From Episyrphus balteatus (lineage: Eukaryota > Arthropoda > Insecta > Diptera > Syrphidae): a DNA stretch of 64,000 bases. The stretch is from assembly GCF_945859705.1 (NCBI RefSeq), contig NC_079136.1, positions 45,357,181 to 45,421,180 of the forward strand. Direction: 5' to 3'. The notes beneath the pieces are model-generated. The model saw nothing but the letters and a program-made list of their open reading frames with translations. It ran no database searches and had not been told where the DNA came from. Of this stretch, positions 1 through 12,465 are shown piece after piece (position 1 is the first letter of the stretch; each line of letters begins with the position of its first letter). The translations under genes were made by a program, and so were the position numbers.

Positions 1-1104
1 GATAGTTTGATAGTATGAAAATCGATGCATTTTTATAGAAAAGAGTTGCTCTAAATTTATGTTTTTGATACCAAATAAAAGAGCTTGTACATATTTCATC
101 AAAACCCGAAAAGTGCAATTTTGTGACTTAACCACTTTGTACCCGGGGGCAAAGATATTTTAAAGGCGTTTGGATGAAGTATAAGGTGTAAATTATCTCG
201 AAGATTTCTTAATGACCAGCAGCATCTTTTGAAAATGAGTGCTTTTGGCGTCAATGAGTCTCTTCTTCGCTAAATTAGAAACTACCTTTTGAACCGTTCA
301 CTACAAGTCGTTTTGAATGGATTCAAGTCTGAAACCCACAAAATAAATATTGGATTGTCCCAGAGCTCCGTTCTGTCTTCGAATCTCTTTTAACCATTTT
401 GGTGATGATAGTACCCTCAGCTTTTCATATTCAGCCCTATTTTCACGTTCGGACATCTCCTTGTATTCGACAGCTTTTCTCTCACTCACGAACAAGAAAC
501 TCTAGCTTAGTGGAAAATGTAAATTCCCTTCGGGTGAAACTCATGATAGCTTTTTAAATTCCGGACGAACAAAAATATTCCGGGAAGAAAACATTCCACG
601 TGAAACTCACAATAGGGCTTATTATAAAGCCGCTGAGAAATGTTTAAGTTTCCTCAGAAGATCAAGAAATTGATCTGGCAGTATAATTAATAAAGGCATA
701 TATTTGTTCAAAGCTCGAGTACCTATCTATAATTGGCACATCTGATGGGCAGGTGCTCTAACAACTTCCTTAAGTTTCTTGGGTAGGATACAAAATTGAT
801 CTATAAAAATGATAGCTGATAGGTCTATAACACATTCAAGCATAAAGGAAAAGGAAGATATGCGGTAGCGACGGGTAGTTGTATGAAAAAAAATCTATAT
901 CCCTCGTCTCTATTTACGTTACATAGGCGATTTAAAATAAGATAAGGAGATGCGGTGTTTACTGATTTGGTATTTTTGGTTTTTTTCTAAAATTTGGCGG
1001 GGTAACTAGGTGACCCTGAGATTAAAACCTTCTCATTCCCAAGTGATACACGAAACATTATGCTGACTTCTCACGAGTCGATTTTTGCCGTGCGGCAAAG
1101 CTTT

Positions 1105-1205
1105 TCGACTGCTCTGAAGGAGGTCACAAAACTATCCAAAGTTTGACTATTGCTAAAAAGAAGTTTTTGGAAAATAAATCCTCACAAAATCGAGTTATGA
1201 TCACC
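1105..1205. repeat. Dispersed repeat, related to 19826-19925
   Basis: About 100 bp beginning tgctctgaaggaggtcac and ending atcgagttatgat is closely matched, in the same orientation, by 19826-19925. This is a dispersed non-coding repeat of unknown family. Two copies in one 64 kb window suggest it is abundant in this genome. Confidence 0.65.
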
Positions 1206-1247
1206 TTGTGTGTTGTGAGGTTATTGTGACTTTGTGAGCCGACCGCA

Positions 1248-1311
1248 TATTGTGCGGCTAAAATCGACTTTATTGCCGACTTTTCACGATTCGATTTTAG
1301 CCGCACGATAT
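1248..1311. repeat. Short perfect-arm hairpin
   Basis: The arms attgtgcggctaaaatcga and tcgattttagccgcacgat face each other across about 22 bp. The spacer motif (gccgacttttcacga) recurs near 5437-5490 and a relative occurs near 1061. This is probably the end of a palindromic MITE family spread through the region. Confidence 0.55.
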
Positions 1312-1324
1312 GTCGCACTGCTTT

Positions 1325-1482
1325 GGCTAGACCACACCGGAGGGTATATGCGGTAGCGGTACGGGTACCAGTATGAAAAAATTCCAAACTGACACTTCAA
1401 CCTTCAGATGTGGAATTTTTTTAATACAAATATCGTTACCGCTACCCGTACCGCTACCGCATACCCTCCGGTGTGGCCAGCC
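1325..1482. mobile_element. Palindromic MITE (GGCTGGCCACACCGG ends)
   Basis: The 158-bp unit is one long imperfect hairpin. The left arm ggctagaccacaccgg... and the right arm ...ccggtgtggccagcc pair for about 60 bp, through a GC-rich section (gcggtagcggtacggg). The composition differs sharply from the AT-rich surroundings. Flanking bases (ttt / tta) give no clean target duplication. A fragment of the same family lies near 858. No coding capacity. Confidence 0.65.
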
Positions 1483-1772
1483 TTAAGTCGACTAGGATAT
1501 AGGATTTTTCTATTGGGATTGTCACTTTAGTCACCTGATGAGATTTGAGATGTAGCCAAGTAGGGCAATTGTGTTTTTACCTTAAAACCAAACATTTTCT
1601 GAACTATCCCTTTAATTTGACAAGACGTCAAATGAAAAAAAAAAATGACAACCTGACATCGACACTGTGGCAAAATTTTTATGTTTTGTTGTGATTTTTA
1701 ATTTTCTCAAACGAAAATTTTCATATTTTCTTTGCTAATTTTGGATTGAATTGCAAATTAAATTCATCCAAT

Positions 1773-3972
1773 ATGCAATCAAACGATGATATGGATTCTT
1801 TAGTCGCAGCAGCATCAACAGAATTATGTTTCGATAAAAATGAATTCATGAAAGTAGGTAAAACTTAATTAAAAATAAAAAACATCCCCAATAAACTATT
1901 CCCATTTCCTTTAGACAAACTTCTCTGTTGATGAATTCCTCCATCGAAATCGCAATGCACCTAGCCTCGAACTCCTCCGTGACAATCTTGGAGTTTACTT
2001 AAAAGTCCTACGATCTTCTATGATTGATTTAATCAACGAAGACTATGCTGACTTTGTTAGCTTATCGGCAAATCTTGTCGGCTTAGATCAATCAATTGGA
2101 GCTATTCGCAAGCCTTTAGAAGTCTTTCGTGAAGAAATTCTAAGTATTAAAGACTTGATTAATGAAAACGAAAAAGAAGTAAGTGGTTATTTGAAACAAA
2201 AGAATGATTTGCGTATTCTTAAAAGAAATCTTCAAAGTTTGAAGAAAGTCTTTGAAACTATGTCAAAGTTAGAAGAGTTGCTAACGAATAAGTTGAATAC
2301 TGATAACATCAAACCCGTTGATTTAGAAAGAGCTGCTTTAGAGCTTATTCAATTGAAATTCAACAAAAAGTTCTGTGAAGAATATTTGACCAATGAACAA
2401 CTTGAAAAGATTGTAACTTTGAATGAGGAAATCTTAAAGAAATTGAGACTTCTTTTCAATTCAACTCTCAAGACATCGACTAGCACATCGAGTGAAAGTC
2501 TTGAAAGATGTCTTCGAATTTATATAACTCTCGATGCTTGTTCTGAAGCCGAATTGGTATTTAAAGAAGACATTGTAGGTCCTTATATGAGCAATACAAT
2601 CTCTGAACAGCATCTGCAGAATTCCCCTCAAGGCTTAGCCGGGATTTACAATAAAGTTCTTAACTTTATCTCGTTGCACATGACTGACTTACTTAGAATA
2701 ACACAATATTCTGATAAAATGAAAGGTTTTAATTTCTTAGTCAATAGCTTTTGGAGTGATGTTGAACAACGCCTCGAAGCGCATATGTCTTCGATCTTTG
2801 CTCCTGGCAATTCGGAAGTTTTCTATGTAAAATATAAATGTACTAGAGATTTCATTCAGAAAATTGAAGAAATTCTCCAAAGCGACGAGTCGATTCAATT
2901 GTTTCGACAACATTCGCAAACTAAAAGTTTCCATTCTCGATGGAATTTGCCGGTTTATTTTCAAATTTGTTTCCAAGAAATTGCTGGTCAATTTGAGGCT
3001 GTTTTAGATCCAATTCTTGATGATAGTAAGGTCTCAGATGGGGGTGAATTTCATTTGATTCCTTTTAATTCGGCTTTAAAAGCCATTGATAGATGCTGGT
3101 CAGATGGTGTATATCTCTATGAGGTATTTCCAAAATTCTTTAAACTTACTATTCAAATTATTTTGAGGTTGTCGCATTGGATTAATGATGCTATAACTGC
3201 ACTTAAAAGGAAAGATTTGTTTTTGAAGATATCAAAGACAAATATGATGGTATTTTTGTATGCAGATACGACCAAATTCATTGAAAAGCTGCCTTATGTT
3301 CTTGGTTTGCTTTCATCGAATATCACAGAGAATAATGATGTTCTTAGTGATTCCATGGATGATGTTAAAGAGACTCTGCAAGTACATTTAGCTGAGATAG
3401 AGAAAGCCCTGATTGATATTTTGACTGTTGAGAGTATAGAAAGTATCCAACAAGTCAATGATTTGCCACGTTTGTATAGAAAAACCAACAGAGATGTTCC
3501 CACTCGTAATTCTGGGTATGTGGAACAGATGTTGAAGCCGGTGAAGGTTTTTCAAGATGGATTAGGTGATAAACTTGATGAATATATTGTTCAAAGAATT
3601 CTGGAGCAAGTTTTTATTCGAATTACCAAAGAGTAAGTAAAATCTTTGATTCTATATATCTTTTCTTAATTTGAATTATTGTTTGTTCTTAGGTACTACC
3701 AATCAGTAACAGAAGTACTAACATCAGTTCAAAAGACTGAAGAGTCTTTGAGACGTTTAAAGAATCTTAAAGAAAAAACAGCAAATCAACAACCGTCAGC
3801 AGGTGGTGCAATGTCTGATGATGATAAGATACGATTACAATTGCGGGTAGATGTTGGTGCATGGACAAAGGAATTGGCCAATTTGAATTTTATGCCAACA
3901 CAAATTGATAAATTGTTGGATTTAAATAATATGGTTGAGGAAACGATAAAATTGAGAGATGCTCAGAGTTAG
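1773..3972 (+). CDS. COG2 (ldlCp): Conserved oligomeric Golgi complex subunit 2
   Basis: Three exons: 1773-1853, 1915-3632 and 3693-3972, giving 692 residues (human COG2 is about 738). The introns are 61 and 60 bp with GT-AG ends and consistent phase (0, then 2). COG2 is a subunit of lobe A of the COG complex, which tethers retrograde vesicles at the Golgi. The N-terminus carries the family signature: CFDKNEFMK in exon 1, then LINEDYADFVSLSANLVGLD about 65-84 residues in, followed by helical, coiled-coil-like sequence and the C-terminal COG2 domain ending in LRDAQS. The ATG was chosen because it opens the exon carrying the conserved N-terminal motif. The gene appears complete and functional. 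Identification rests on remembered family motifs; I am confident of it. Confidence 0.95.
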
Positions 3973-4035
3973 TCCTTAAAAATGTATAAGCAAATAAATA
4001 TTATTGTGATTGTTTTCATGTTTATCAATTAATTA

Positions 4036-4041
4036 AATAAA
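4036..4041 (+). promoter_or_regulatory. Candidate polyadenylation signal of COG2
   Basis: AATAAA lies 63 bp after the COG2 stop codon in AT-rich DNA. The cleavage site is not determinable from sequence alone. Confidence 0.5.
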
Positions 4042-6201
4042 ATTCTTAAAAAGTGAAAATGTTAACCTAAGGTATTTTAAATGCTAGAGTTAAGCAGTGT
4101 TTGGAAAAGAGATTAAAGATTAATTCTATGTATTTGTGAGGCGATCAGAGTGCCAGCTGAAAACTATTAAATCAAAGTTACACCATAGCTTCACAGAATC
4201 AGTAATACAGTATATCAATGATGAACGTATTTATTATTTATATTCGAAAACAGAGAATATTTTATCCACATTCCAACTCAATTACTGTATGAATAACCAT
4301 ATATGAGTTATGATTTCACGAAAACATATAATGTGAAAAAGAAGGTTTCGCCATCTGTTACTTGAAGCAACAGTTTAACTGTTGAATCGATTTCGATGTT
4401 ATTAAAAAGTTCAAAGAAACAGTTTTTTTCTTATAAAAATTCTAAATATTGCATATCGATTTTTGTTTGCTTCGATTTTTTTAATTTTTATGTAAAGATG
4501 ACCAATGTTTTTTGTAAGTTTCATGTTCTGGAGAAAATAATTATTAATTTTCCGAGACCTATTCGAATATTCATATATGTATACATGAGGTGATGAGAAA
4601 CAAAACTCGTTATATCCATAATCATTAATTTTGAGAAAAACGGAAAAAACATTTCTAGTTTTATATGGGGCTAGTAGTAAAGCCCGATATTTAACTTGAA
4701 TTTTGAAAGGGATTTGAAAAATTTTTCTACAAAACTAGTTTGCAAAACTCTTCAATGATATACATACTCTATGAATGTGCATCAAAATCTCATTTTTGAA
4801 AAAAAAAATGGATATAGCGAGTACGATCTTTTGCTTTTAGATTTCAAGATTCTTAAATTTGAAAAACTTTTCATATATCTACAAATTTGGTGAATGCAAT
4901 TATATGAAAAAAATATAAAATTCGTTCTTCAAATGAGAAAAACACATTAAATGAAATTGAGGTTTGAGCTTCAATAAAGTATGCAATTTGATTTATTTTA
5001 TTTTATTTGATTACATTTTATTTTAATTCTTAACTAATAAAGAAAAAAGAACTAGGCAATATTTAAGTAAATACTGACCACCACCTAAAACCAAAATTTT
5101 AAAATAATTTCAAATTTCAAGTTTTTTTAAAATACTAAAATGTATTTTTTGAAAATTGTCTAGGTTGTATGGCAGTACCGTTAGTAATGATTTTCGAAAT
5201 AGTTTATTCAAAAACAATTCTTGAATTTTTTTTTAAGAAAAATCGTTCGATCAATTTTTTAGAAAATTATATTTTTCTAAAATTGGTAAGTTTATGTCCA
5301 GATACCTAGCTATATTTTTGGTCAATTCCAAAAACCGTATGTACAATCCTAAAAAAAAACTACATCCTACATACAATGTTTGAAGAGAATACTCTCAAAA
5401 ATATGTCGCTCCTTTTTTTAAATATTCTTTATAATGCCGACTTTTCACGAGTATCGTGCGTCTAAAATCGACTGGTGAGAAGTCGGCAAACTAAAAAGTA
5501 TCTCGTGAACATGTTAATAAAAGATCATTGACCAAATGTTTTGCGTTGGGGCTCATTCGATTCAATATAGGCATAACTTCAATGGGAACTTTTTGCAAGA
5601 AGTGAAAAATTTCAAAATCATTTTGTGACATTTTTTCCGAACACAAAATTTAAAACAATGATTTTTGGGTTTTAAAAACAATTTTTGTAGTTATTTTCTA
5701 AAACAAATTGGCACTAAAATGGGAAAAAAATTTTTTACTTCTGTAAATTTCCCAATTTTTGCAAAGTTAAGCCTTAACTACAATAACCGAAAAAGTGGGA
5801 AATTTAGAAAAAATTTGTATTTCTTTCTAGCGCTATTTGTTTTTTGGAAAAACTCTCAAAAAATGAGTTTGAAAATTTTCACTTTTTGACTTTTTGCGAA
5901 AAAAGGTATAACTACACTTTATGCTTTAAGACATAACTACAACGGCAACTTTTTGCAAAAAGTGGGAAATTTACGAAAGTAAAAATTATGTTTTTCTTCC
6001 TAGTGCCATGTGATTTTGAAAAAAAAAACTACAAAAATTGTTTTTGAACCAAATAATAAGCTTTCTGCATTATTAATAATTCCTATCTTCTGCATTATTG
6101 CTTTTCATTTGGGGGTCGGAAAAACTATCACAAAATAAAAGTTTGAAAATTTTCTCTTTTGGACTTTTTGCAATAAGTATTGATCGTTGCATAATTTAGC
6201 T
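4042..6201. other. AT-rich intergenic DNA with degenerate direct repeats
   Basis: No gene seen. Between about 5690 and 6180 there are two or three degenerate direct repeats, roughly 200 bp apart, of a block containing aactttttgcaaaaagtggg and a nearby tagtgccat. This is decayed tandem or transposon-derived sequence. Open frames here are artefacts of T-rich composition. Near 5437-5490 a piece of the hairpin family at 1248-1311 recurs. Confidence 0.55.
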
Positions 6202-6900
6202 TTACGGCCATATTATTCACTAGTTTAATAAATACATCTGGATGTAAAGTACCATTGAAATGTCAAAAATAAATCCAAATCCATAATATTCATTATCACA
6301 CAGAGAAAAAATAGTAATTTTTAACTATTTTTTAACTATTTTCATAGTTAAAATCGGGATAACTATTTTGGATTTGGATTTATTTTTATGTGACAATTTT
6401 ACATCCAGATCAGGGTTCGAACTTCGGTCACGAAATTTTGGAGCAAATTCGAAAAAAAAGTGGAGCAAATGCAAAATTTCCGAAGTAGATTTGAAACAAA
6501 AAAAATCTTTACCTTTTAGGAACTTTTTTTTTAATAAAAAAAGAAATAAGTCTTAAATTAAAGTCAATTCAATTCATAAAAAAGAAATATTTTGTGATAA
6601 ATTCCCCTTGGACCAATTTATATTGTTTTATAAGCCTCATTAATGCAAGTGGTGGTTCAAAAATGTGTTTGCAATTCTAAATTAAATACAATTTCGATTT
6701 AAAACATAACAATCTGGTTAGAAAAGTTAGTTCAGGAAACAATTTTTCTGTGTGGAAAAAGTGGAGTAAATCCTGAAAAATCGGAGCGTTGGAGTAGATT
6801 ATTTTTTTCCCTCAAAAGTGCAGCAAATTTACTCCGATCGGAGCAAGGTTTTAACCCTGATCCAGATTTTTTTTTAAACTAGTGAATAAAATGGCCGTTA
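6202..6900. mobile_element. Palindromic MITE split by a nested hAT MITE
   Basis: The left end (acggccatattattcacta...catctggatgtaaa) and right end (tttacatccagat...tagtgaataaaatggccgt) are long inverted repeats. Without the 449-bp element nested at 6411-6859 and one copy of its duplication, this is a roughly 240-bp nearly palindromic element. A CACAGAGAAAAA motif at about 6299, seen at other MITE ends in this window, lies in its centre. No coding sequence. Confidence 0.7.
6411..6859. mobile_element. Non-autonomous hAT-type MITE, 8-bp TSD
   Basis: The 449-bp element starts CAGGGTTCGAA and ends TTTTAACCCTG. It is flanked by the perfect 8-bp direct repeat ATCCAGAT at 6403-6410 and 6860-6867. 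An 8-bp target duplication with CAGGG...CCCTG termini is typical of the hAT superfamily. The interior has repeated ggagcaaat/ggagtaaat words and no transposase. It inserted into an older MITE whose arms still match on either side. Confidence 0.85.
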
Positions 6901-9900
6901 CAGAAACATCTACTCTGCAAAACTACAGAAGAAAAATTGTTGGCCTGCGAATATTTCAATTTTCAAACTATCCGGAATTCCACACGTTAAATTCATTAAA
7001 AAAAAGCAAACTCATCTGGCAATGCTTAAAAATTATCTGTCTCACACTGGTCTAGACCAATTAAAATTCGACGTTTTGTTTGTAGTGTGTAGTGTCAAAA
7101 AAAAACAAAACTACTGTTAAAAAATTCTAATATATCTAATCTTATCTTATCCTTTTTTAAAAGTCTATAAAATATAAATTGTGGTCGCTTTAAATTTGGT
7201 ATTTAAAACAATTTAAATTTACATAAATTATTATAATATTCTAACATATACACATTCTCTATTTCCAAAAGTTCTTGCCTATAAATAACGATATAAATGC
7301 AAAAAGTAGGAAAGAATACATTAACTTAACATTACAACGATTCAGTAGAATATTTAATTCCATGGAATTAGAAAACACATTTTAACAGATAAGATGTGAA
7401 TCAAATCAAGAATCAACAAGGTATTTCGTTTGCGTTTTTTTGATTATATTATGGCGATGGTTATGGTGAATGACGAATCCACCAATGCGCTGAATTTTGT
7501 GTTGGCTGTTTTTTGTATTATTTTTTATTCTGCGCATTACGTCACGTGCATATTCAGAATTTCTTTTTGACATTTGCCTCTAGCCTGCCAAGTCCAGTCA
7601 GTAATATATTTTTTCATTGTTTTGAACTTTTTTCCACATCGTATTTTTTAATTAACTTTTTTTTCGATAAATTTTCTTCCATATTTTTTGCTGTTGAAAA
7701 TGTAAGAATTTTGTTATCTTTTTTTTGGTTGATTTTAAGTTAATAGTTTTGATATGGTTTTTTTGTTGTTGTTGTTTTTCTCTGATTTTGCCGCTTGATT
7801 GTAATTAACCCGAGTTTGTTTGTGTGTTGTGAGACACTGCAATAATTAATTTTCCTTTCCTTTATTTCACAATGCAGTTTCGAGATTTCTGCAAGTGTTG
7901 TCATTTTTTTAGTTCCAAAATAGTTTCCAACATTAAATAATAGATTAGCAATTTATTTATCTCTTTTATTTTTTATCAAAATCAATTATGATTATATTAC
8001 CCACCTCTAAAAAAATAAAGAGATTAATATGATTCAGAATCACTAATTTATTGTTATGGTGTGTGTTTACTTGTAAAATTGATTGCTAAGACAATAAGAA
8101 GAAGAAACAAAGAAACTTCGAGTTGAAAATATTGAAAATTTTAGAGGCCAATACTTTATATGGCAACAAACTTGTGTTGCATCGACTTGCCTTTAAAAAC
8201 TAATTTAAATATAAATTATGTTTTAAAGTAGTCGATGTTGAGGGTCATTGACCGAGAACTTAAACATGTTTTTTATGTTCTTTTATTTTCTTCCAAAGAA
8301 CGCAATATGTTAATGTTAGGTTCAGTTTTGTTTTGTATACCTATTTCAAATTCCCAGATGATTCATCTTTTGGAATATTGGATACTTATACTTGGCAATG
8401 ATGATCATTGTTCTTATTAACTAATTAAAACTATTCTTATTCTTATGGTTTATCTTTGGACTTTCGAATTTTATTTAGTTCCTTGGTGGACATGGTCATG
8501 TGAAACTTATCTTATCATAGAATCTTGGGCCCCATTCTATAATAATTATTAATTATATCTATTTCACGTTCTATACCTATTCACATTCGACAAAAAATTG
8601 TCTATTATTTATGTTCACGTGGAAAAAAAAAAATTGCGTTGTTGTGCATACGTTATCTGTTAAATAATTAAGAAACCAACTATATTTTCAAGTCGCATAT
8701 TTTGATGTGTATACAATTTTCTAAAGAATCGATCCCTTATCTTCTCATTCACGAAGGGGTTCAAAAGGGTTCATTATCAAGCTATACCGCCTTAACTTGT
8801 TTACTGGGATAAAGGTATTGCTTCGTGTAAAGAACCGTCATCTTGGCCAAAAGCAGAAGGATAGAGCGAGTTCATAAATGCAAGCATGCTGCAATTCTGT
8901 AGCCAAGTACTGTCTGCTGTTATATATATCCAAGACAAATTTTTTAACTGTTTGTCTTTGTTTCTAAGAACAAGTACAAAATTAGTCAAAATTCACTTGT
9001 TATTATCAATTCTTTTTTGCAGCACTGCTGCAGTTCTGCATTTTTGAACACGGTTATATTCTCATCCTTTCCTACAAATTAATTACAAAGGAATGATTGA
9101 GAGTATACAGTATCTTCCCATATTATTAGACACAAGGGACAAAAATATGTACATCTTTTTGTCTGGCAAGGATCCCATCCTGCATAAATATTGAAGCTTC
9201 GAGCCGCGAGCGTATTCCGAATTCGTAGAATCAAAACATTCGCAAGCTCCTTTTTGTATTGGCCTTGCGTTATTGTGTTTACACAATATAAATGGAACCT
9301 AATCTTCTCCCTGATATTGCTGAATAGCCCATAAAGATCAGGAGATGTTTGTTCGTCGCAATAACGTACTGTGAACATCTCCGCCCGTCTGTTCTTCTAT
9401 GAAAGAAAAATTTGCCACAAATCTAAGAAAGTAATATGCTGACCAGACGATCAGAGATTCTATATTTATGCAACATGGGGTTCTTGCCAGAAAGGTAAGA
9501 ATGTCACGTTATTCCTCGATGAACAAATTTCAAAATTTACCGGTCTGGTAATTTTCCAGGCATGAATTCCAAAGAAAAAGTCTTTTAGACCTTATCCCCT
9601 TTCGTACGTTATTTTTCATCAAAATGAATGAATTTTTGTACCTTTTTTATGTTAATCCGTATCTGCATGATAAGTTTAAGTTAATGAGACAACAAAAACA
9701 TTTAAGATACTTTAACAAAAACTTTAAAAAATGAACAGTATGAACCAAAAAGATATTTTTTTTCCCTTGGGCTTGGGCCTAATAATATGGCAAAGTACTG
9801 TAAGTCAAAAGGTTGTTGCTTGTTCTTGAGCTCTTAGCACCAAATAAATATTTATTTAATTTGTTATGTTATATAAAAATCGCTTTGCATCAAAATGTCT

Positions 9901-12352
9901 AATTCGAACTTCTTGGAATTTGTTTGAAATTTTAAAATTTCATATTCGAGTTCATAAAACTTTCCGGAGTGACAGTGGACATGAATATATACAGTCTTTT
10001 AATGGTTCTTCAAAGGGTTAAAAGCCATGTGTTTTTTGGACTTGAAAAATTCCAAGCAATCTAATTTGAATCACATCGACTGTTTTACCAATTTATTTTT
10101 TGTAGAATGGTTTAGTGTGGTTATGGCCACGAAAAACTGCGATCACAGATCGTACAATATACAACAGTCGTCCGCGTAACGACCTGCCACGCTAACGTCC
10201 ACTGTACTTGGTGCATTGAATTTCACTATGCCCTATTACGCATACAAGCTGCTTGAGAGGAAGACGAAATGATTCGTTGATTGTCGTTATGCTAGAGAAA
10301 ACGCCAGCCTCCTTACCACAAGGAGCCATCTGTAAAAATGGTGGCATCAGTTCGTTTTTCCTTTGGTCTCGGAAATAGAAACATGCTTTGAATTTTTCTT
10401 AAAGTGCAGGTGCTTGCTACTTGGTAATCTCTTTTTTCGACAGGGTGAATATGTACTTCAAAAACGTCTGAGCAAATCGTATTGAATGGGTTCTATTTAA
10501 CCTACCCAAGGACTCCGTATTTTCTCTCCATCTATTTTTCAAATTTTTAATGAACTCCTTTCGGAATCTGTTTGTACACTTAGAAATTCGGGGAACGCGT
10601 ACTAATTTACGCAAGTTAACAGGCATTGGGAATTTTCACTGAAAAAAAACTGAATTTTCTTAAAACAAAAACCCTTTGAATTTCTTGAAAGCTCTCAATC
10701 TCAATAACATTAGGAGAAAAATATGACATATTTCAGGATTGGGTGTAAAGTAAGACAATTCCTCGTTACCTTGCCTGTAGTTAAATCACAACCAAATGAA
10801 TTTTAAGAAACACTGAGTTGATTAACTTATTTACAATATTAAAACTAAAGAAGATACAATCATTTATTTTTTGGCAGAAAATTGGACATTTAGAAAAATT
10901 ATTAAAATCTCTCATCACGTCCGCCTTGCTATAAACCCATGAGAGGCTTCCAGTGACATAAACAATTTCCCTTTTTGCTATTATATCGTTATGTAAGAAT
11001 TTGGAACCATGTATTTTTAAGGAGAATTTATGTATATCAAAAAAACTAATTTTCCTAAACTTATCCTGTAGGGATTCGACTATATAATAGGTGTAGGTTC
11101 TTGTTTACTAAATTATTCTATTTCTTACATCTTATGCGAGTGTTATCTTTCTTCAAAAGAACTATTGAACTTAAATTGGTAAAGGATGAATTCTTTACTG
11201 AATTGTATATAATATTTGCCATAATGAAAAACACTGGTCTGTAAAATATTTAATTTTTTTCTGCTTCATATTATTTTGCAAAGTTATTTTTATATTTCTC
11301 AACAAATACACAAATTTTGAAGAGGAGCCAAAACCTCCTTTTTTCGGTTTTGTTAAAAAAATTAACTGAAAACCAGTTAATTATGATAAGAATATTTCAT
11401 GAATTTCAACCAGTAAAACTAAGTGGTATTTTTACGTCAAGCATAAATTAGTGAAGTTCAGGAGATTTAATCTGACATTATATTCGAAAACCGAGAAAAG
11501 TGATTGCTTTTAATCAAAGCAAATAATTTTATCTTCATTATTGACATTAGTTTTTGGATTTTTTAAAAATACATTTTAGAAAACTCTGTTCTGTTTAGAT
11601 CAATTCGAACAGTAATTTTTCATTCGAGGCAGTCATTTTTATAATACTTCACTTTTTATTATAAAAGCTACGAATATCCAAAAAATTCGAGTAAAAATAG
11701 ATTCTCAACAAAATGTCATTTTTTTGTTTTGAAAGTCTATACATTTTACAGGTGTCCCACCCGTGACGATAGAATTCCCATTTGCAAAATTAAAAAAAAA
11801 ATAATATTAATAATTAAAAAACTGAAAACAATCGGTTATAACTTGCCTATAATGCTATCTGTGTTTTATTATAGTCACTGTTAAAGGCAGATTTAGAAAA
11901 TTAAAATTACGAAGGGGATTATTCCCGATAGAAAATATGCTTATAGGTGTGGGGTCGGCATTGGGGTTGGCGTTGGTTGGGTCTTGAAGTTTTTTTCTGA
12001 GCTATAAAAGTTTATATTGAAAATCTTAAACACATAATCATTTTATTTTTTATTAACAAATTTGTATATTATTGGTCTTATTTAAAAAAAAGAATGATAT
12101 GATTTTTAACTGCTTCTCTTTTTTTGCGAATTTGTCTGTTTTCTGATTCTTTATTATTTGAATTATTCCAAATTTTGTTTGAATTTTTAAATTTGATTTT
12201 TTGATTGATTTCTGCGCTTAATTCACTTGATAAACTTTGCGTTGCACACTGCTCAAACGATTGTCTGATTTTGTTCCTTAAAATTTTGATTTTGATCTCT
12301 CCTTAATCTACTAACTTAAAAAAAAATTATTATTGATTCCTGGTTCGTTTGC
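6901..12352. other. Long AT-rich stretch upstream of cnc
   Basis: No conserved coding exon is seen in about 5.4 kb. Given the splice acceptor at 12353-12354 ahead of the cnc start, part of this is likely a cnc 5' intron and regulatory DNA, but no upstream exon could be assigned. The 8800-9380 portion is less AT-rich and carries unrecognised minus-strand frames. A decayed RNase H segment lies at 10195-10350. The rest is T- and A-rich simple sequence. Confidence 0.5.
10195..10350 (-). pseudogene. Decayed RNase H fragment of a non-LTR retrotransposon
   Basis: On the minus strand the sequence reads ATIFTDGS. After a +1 shift and a stop it continues GVFSS...ESFRLPLKQ and on toward a damaged 'FQAE'-like region. 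TDGS followed by GAGVFS and RLP is the pattern of RNase H domains in I/R1-group non-LTR retrotransposons. Frame breaks show that it is dead. Minus-strand frames at 10417-10626 and 8800-9380 could be other pieces of the same element, but I could not confirm that. Confidence 0.55.
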
Positions 12353-12354
12353 AG
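12353..12354 (+). promoter_or_regulatory. Splice acceptor before the cnc start exon
   Basis: The sequence ggttcgtttgcag ends at 12354, a good 3' splice site 111 bp upstream of the cnc ATG. Reading the cnc frame upstream from the ATG meets a TGA at 12400-12402. The segment 12355-12465 is therefore 5' UTR and the ATG at 12466 is the first available start in this exon. Confidence 0.6.
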
Positions 12355-12465
12355 AGTTACAGCGTAAGCCGTGAACCCCCCAAAATCGCAAGTCCGAAGT
12401 GACTCTTGGCGTAATTTTTAACAAACCAACAAACTTGGTAAACAAAAAACCACACCACACAAAAA

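Larger units (their letters stand above)
1..1772. other. Repeat-rich region upstream of COG2
   Basis: No convincing coding sequence is seen. The open frames here are short and resemble no family I know. The stretch holds several short palindromic repeats listed separately. A fragment near 858-890 (tatgcggtagcg...) repeats the termini of the hairpin at 1325-1482. The last 100 bp before the COG2 ATG presumably contain its promoter and 5' UTR, but no clear TATA box or initiator could be assigned. Confidence 0.6.

Noticed and set aside
8801..9378. Minus-strand open frames of 62 and 99 codons upstream of cnc.
   Set aside because: No recognised motif, overlapping alternative frames of similar length, and no splice or start context. 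They may be pieces of the same decayed retrotransposon as 10195-10350, but nothing supports a gene call.
12355..12465. Extension of the cnc reading frame upstream into the same exon.
   Set aside because: The in-frame TGA at 12400-12402 lies between the acceptor and the ATG, so this segment is 5' UTR.
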